Shown one piece after another: positions 61,639 to 64,000 of a DNA stretch of 64,000 bases (position 1 is the first letter of the stretch; every line of letters starts with the position of its first letter). Source of the DNA: Gammaproteobacteria bacterium (GTDB taxonomy: Bacteria; Pseudomonadota; Gammaproteobacteria; Xanthomonadales; SZUA-36). The stretch spans positions 1 to 64,000 of the forward strand of contig JAJFLB010000033.1 of the NCBI GenBank assembly GCA_021772915.1, in the 5' to 3' direction. Under the pieces are notes generated by a model. The model was not told the origin of the DNA, did not search any database, and was given only the letters and a program-made list of their open reading frames with translations. The translations under genes were made by a program, and so were the position numbers.

Positions 61639-62904
61639 TCAGAATTCCTTCAATGTACGAGCACATTGCTTTTTAACGACAAGTTCCACTCGCTGCAAAG
61701 CCGGATATGGTCCGTAGTGTTCGTCAAAATCAGCCCTTGTTTGAGCCAAGCTGGCCATTAGTTTTTGTGCCACGTCTTGCACCAAACGCAGTAGGAATTT
61801 TGGTCTAATCTCACAGTTTCTCGCTTCAACCTCCCAATGCTGTAGTCGAATCAGTTGTGGATTTTGCTCACCACCGACGCGGAAAGCCAAGTTTTCTGCG
61901 ATACGTTCTATCGCCCGGGTGCAGACGAGGTCATAGAATGGCGCCTGTCTAACTTCATTACCCAAACCATAGAGCAGGGAAAGGTTTTTGGCATGTCCAT
62001 CCGAATTTCCAGCCAGCACGTTGAAGACCTGCCAACGTAGTAAGTTGGGCAAATCGATGGCGGGTTCAGTAGAAGCTTCTTGCACCAACTGATAACACTG
62101 AGCGAAAGTTGGCCCCGCATCATCCTCGTACTTGTTCTGGAATCCGTATCCAAGCGCCTGACAGAAATCTTCCTGATGTAACCGATGTATAACCCCCTCT
62201 TCATTCTCGTATCGATCATACCGTTCGATACACACATAGTTTCTCTTCTTCAGGCTGCATAGGCGTATATCAACGGCAGGTAAACCCGCGCGCCGGGCGA
62301 GCATTGTGGTAAAAGTTTCGTATGCTGGAACATTTTTGTAGTCCGGGATTTCAAACTTGAGAATGTGGCTCGATGGGGCCTCTCGCAATGGCAACAGGAT
62401 CTGATCGTCCCGCATGAGTACTGGGCATTTATCCTGGGCCCCGGCTAGAGAGAGTCGTGGGAGTTTGTCCTTCGAAATGCCCACATAACTGCTGCCGCGT
62501 CGCATAACGAGGTTTTGTAATTTTTCATCAGATAGGGGACTGTAAAGCTGTTCCGCTGCCGGGGTCTCATTTGTTGGCAGAATGCTTAGCGCACCCGCAC
62601 AATCCCCGCCAATTGCCCGTAACAAATCAAAATCTGTATCGGGGATCTTGAGGTCGCGCACGATGCGTATTCTTGCGCCACTTTCTGGAAGCAGGTTGGC
62701 AAAAAACTGTTGCGGCCCACCCCCCGGCTGCACGGGGAATTCGTCTGTCTTTAACGGTAATGTTTGTGAAATCGCAAATCCTCCGTTATTCACCCAGTCA
62801 TCGGCGTAGCGCAACCCCATGCCCTGTGGATTGAACTTATCGCGCCAGAGGCGCGCTACGAGACGGTCTTCGCTCCAGACATTAAGTGAATTCGTGTCGT
62901 TCAT
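61639..62904 (-). CDS. hipA: HipA-family serine/threonine kinase toxin
   Basis: This 421-residue HipA homolog has an N-terminal subdomain with FFANLLPESGAR, then IGGDCAGALSI, the SLAGAQDKCPV loop, the catalytic NSDGHAKNLSLL (catalytic Asp and Asn) and YDLVCTRAI with the metal Asp. HipA kinases phosphorylate an aminoacyl-tRNA synthetase and slow growth until balanced by HipB. The motifs are intact, so the enzyme is probably active. The ATG overlaps the hipB stop by four bases, the usual antitoxin-first arrangement. Confidence 0.92.
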   Translation of the reverse strand: MNDTNSLNVWSEDRLVARLWRDKFNPQGMGLRYADDWVNNGGFAISQTLPLKTDEFPVQPGGGPQQFFANLLPESGARIRIVRDLKIPDTDFDLLRAIGGDCAGALSILPTNETPAAEQLYSPLSDEKLQNLVMRRGSSYVGISKDKLPRLSLAGAQDKCPVLMRDDQILLPLREAPSSHILKFEIPDYKNVPAYETFTTMLARRAGLPAVDIRLCSLKKRNYVCIERYDRYENEEGVIHRLHQEDFCQALGYGFQNKYEDDAGPTFAQCYQLVQEASTEPAIDLPNLLRWQVFNVLAGNSDGHAKNLSLLYGLGNEVRQAPFYDLVCTRAIERIAENLAFRVGGEQNPQLIRLQHWEVEARNCEIRPKFLLRLVQDVAQKLMASLAQTRADFDEHYGPYPALQRVELVVKKQCARTLKEF

Positions 62905-63164
62905 GCTTCTTGATTGCGCTTCACATTAGATCTGACGGGACGGACAATAACTTCGAGCCCTAGTATCCTCAGTGCTTTCAGCACCTTGCCGATTTCTGCG
63001 GTTGGTTTTCCTCGTTCGAATTCAGACAGGAACTTCGGACTTAGGTCGCTAAGTCCGGAGAGGGTATCCAATGTCAGACGCCTGGTTTTGCGATGCGCTC
63101 GTGCAAGCTTTCCCAACCCTTCAGTCGTCCGTATTTGCCCATATTGTGGTGTGTATTTGCTCAT
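62901..63164 (-). CDS. hipB: HipB-family antitoxin, XRE helix-turn-helix
   Basis: This 87-residue protein has an XRE/Cro-type helix-turn-helix (LGKLARAHRKTRRLTLDTLS, then SDLSPKFLSEFERGKPT) at about 17-60 and a short tail. It lies directly before hipA with a 4-base overlap. It should bind its own promoter as a dimer and neutralise the kinase. Three evenly spaced palindromes upstream (63182-63293) are its likely operators. Confidence 0.92.
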   Translation of the reverse strand: MSKYTPQYGQIRTTEGLGKLARAHRKTRRLTLDTLSGLSDLSPKFLSEFERGKPTAEIGKVLKALRILGLEVIVRPVRSNVKRNQEA

Positions 63165-63181
63165 TTTCCTGCTATTAATTG

Positions 63182-63293
63182 CACCGTTCGGTACAAAATA
63201 GCAGTTAGAGGCTACTAAATCAACATAAATGTACCGAGCGGTAGTATTTTATCAATTATCATTCCGTAGGATCCATAAATGTCCCGTACGGTA
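63182..63293. promoter_or_regulatory. Three evenly spaced operators of hipBA
   Basis: CACCGTTCGGTA (63182-63193), TACCGAGCGGTA (63232-63243) and TCCCGTACGGTA (63282-63293) share the palindromic core ACCG-N2-CGGTA (the third with one change). Their centres are exactly 50 bases apart. The first lies 18 bases upstream of hipB. Cooperative binding of HipB is a natural reading. Confidence 0.72.
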
Positions 63294-63367
63294 AAAATAA
63301 ATTACGCCAAACTGCTAGCTGTGCGGATTAGTCATCTGATCTGCCCTTTCAATTGACTTCCTTATTG

Positions 63368-63387
63368 CTCCCGCAAAACTCCCGCAA
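63368..63387. repeat. CTCCCGCAA direct repeat
   Basis: CTCCCGCAA occurs at 63368-63376 and 63379-63387, 11 bases apart, about 50 bases from the tRNA-Phe fragment. Such short repeats beside an attachment site can be arm-binding sites of an integrase (inference). Confidence 0.55.
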
Positions 63388-63433
63388 GGATACTGAGCTA
63401 AGCTCCTGAATTGACATAACTATTTGATTTTAT

Positions 63434-63478
63434 TGGTGGCCAGAGGTGGAATCGAACCACCGACACGCGGATTTTCAG
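63434..63478 (-). tRNA. Truncated tRNA-Phe 3' end, probable attachment site
   Basis: On the minus strand, 45 bases match the 3' half of a gammaproteobacterial tRNA-Phe: part of the anticodon loop CTGAAAATC (anticodon GAA), the T arm with GGTTCGATTCC, an acceptor end CTCTGGCCA and CCA at 63434-63436. The D arm and 5' half are absent; what lies upstream on that strand is AT-rich DNA without similarity. Such leftover 3' ends mark the far end of an element that inserted into a tRNA gene. Confidence 0.8.
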
Positions 63479-63542
63479 AACCAACGATCAATTTTTAATA
63501 TGATATAACTCAGTCACTTGCGGTGTTTGTTCGTTAACAAAG

Positions 63543-63572
63543 TGTCGGTAAACGCCAGTAAATGTCGGTAAA
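63543..63572. repeat. TGTCGGTAAA direct repeat
   Basis: TGTCGGTAAA occurs at 63543-63552 and 63563-63572, 20 bases apart (two helical turns), on the other side of the tRNA fragment from CTCCCGCAA. These may be integrase arm sites. Confidence 0.6.
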
Positions 63573-63578
63573 TAACAG

Positions 63579-64000
63579 GTGGTAGTACACAATTTTGACA
63601 CAATGTGATTCATGGCCGTCATTTTCTGAGCGTCCGCTGTTTAGTCAGCAAGTGGATAGTCGTGGAGGTCAAATATTGGTGTCACCAATAGCGGTTTTCG
63701 GCCTACTCTGTTGAAAAACTCCAAATGTGAGTAATGCTGGCCGGCATCAGGGGTCTGTTGTGCCACTTGACCGGAGACAGCTAATCGGTGACCCCTTAAT
63801 TTTCGTGAGTCTTTACCATTATGTTGTTGTAATATCGTAACCAGCGAGAAGCCAGAGCGTTCATACCATGCAGCCAAACGTGGCAAAACCAGGCAGGCCT
63901 AGTTTCTTGATGAGGACCAAACACCTGCTGAACAACGTGTAACCATGACTTGGGCACAAAAATCGAAGCGTATATTCAGCATTGATATCGAGACCTAACC
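63579..64000. other. Right end of window, no supported gene
   Basis: No gene can be supported here. A minus-strand frame (63641-63886, 81 codons) begins with PRLAAWYERSGFSLV, which faintly recalls the end of a GNAT acetyltransferase, but the rest matches nothing that I know. By its position beyond the tRNA-Phe fragment, this DNA probably belongs to an integrated element that continues past the window. Confidence 0.4.

Noticed and set aside
63641-63886. 81-codon minus-strand frame as a GNAT acetyltransferase end
   Set aside because: Only a short WYERSGF-like match at its beginning; the remaining sequence does not fit the family.
1-64000. CRISPR arrays, rRNA genes or complete tRNA genes
   Set aside because: No regularly spaced repeats with unique spacers and no rRNA or full tRNA sequence were seen; only the tRNA-Phe 3' fragment exists.

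Overview
The window reads as a chromosome segment of a heterotrophic gammaproteobacterium. The evidence is the proteobacterial style of the genes: an inner-membrane TPR protein with a TolB/FlgO-like domain, a BetI-like TetR regulator, an RpiR regulator, PuuB/PuuC-like enzymes, a hybrid histidine kinase, and a tRNA-Phe 3' end of gammaproteobacterial type. No rRNA, complete tRNA or CRISPR array is visible. The species cannot be named from the sequence.

Most of the window (about 0.9-52.8 kb) is an unusually dense set of genes for breaking down amines, N-methylated amino acids and guanidino or ureido compounds. It holds three dimethylglycine/sarcosine-dehydrogenase-type flavoproteins fused to GcvT domains, a stand-alone GcvT-like protein, three PuuB-type FAD amine oxidases, two phytoene-desaturase-like (PYROXD2-like) flavoproteins in tandem, a trimethylamine-dehydrogenase-type Fe-S flavoprotein, three aldehyde dehydrogenases, three class III aminotransferase-fold enzymes, a KamA-type radical SAM aminomutase, a CoA-transferase pair, a hydroxylysine-kinase-like protein, a DDAH-like amidinohydrolase with an isochorismatase-fold amidase, and an amino acid permease.

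Layout: 0-0.7 kb, end of a hybrid histidine kinase. 0.9-4.0 kb, amidase / DDAH-like / permease operon. 4.0-5.8 kb, Kelch protein and an IS91-family remnant between two 68-bp direct repeats. 5.8-13.9 kb, DMGDH-like, PuuB-like, MetE-C-like, TPR and methyltransferase genes. 14.5-21.0 kb, kamA and an amidohydrolase divergent from rpiR, CoA-transferase A/B and an aminotransferase. 21.5-28.1 kb, an aminotransferase/flavoprotein/GcvT operon divergent from a BetI-like regulator. 29.4-34.1 kb, PuuB- and PuuC-like genes. 34.2-40.2 kb, TPR, SDR, DMGDH-like and two secreted proteins. 40.3-44.9 kb, a phospho-lyase plus kinase pair, two GFA proteins and adenosine deaminase. 45.1-52.8 kb, a DMGDH-like / DAO / ALDH run and the TMADH-like gene. 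53.3-55.5 kb, recombinase and IS91 remnants and a PQQ sugar dehydrogenase between two ~165-bp direct repeats. 55.5-61.6 kb, membrane protein/cupredoxin, TPR lipoprotein, prolyl aminopeptidase and cupin protein. 61.6-64.0 kb, hipBA and a truncated tRNA-Phe that looks like an attachment site.

Two parts look most like undescribed systems. The first is the kamA/rpiR locus, whose enzymes fit, in order, conversion of an alpha-amino acid to a beta-amino acid, then to a 3-oxo acid, then to a 3-oxoacyl-CoA. The second is the set controlled from an AATGAAT-N4-ATTCATT palindrome that occurs both at the BetI-like regulator and between two aldehyde dehydrogenases 5 kb away. Functions are from motif recognition only; no database search was possible.
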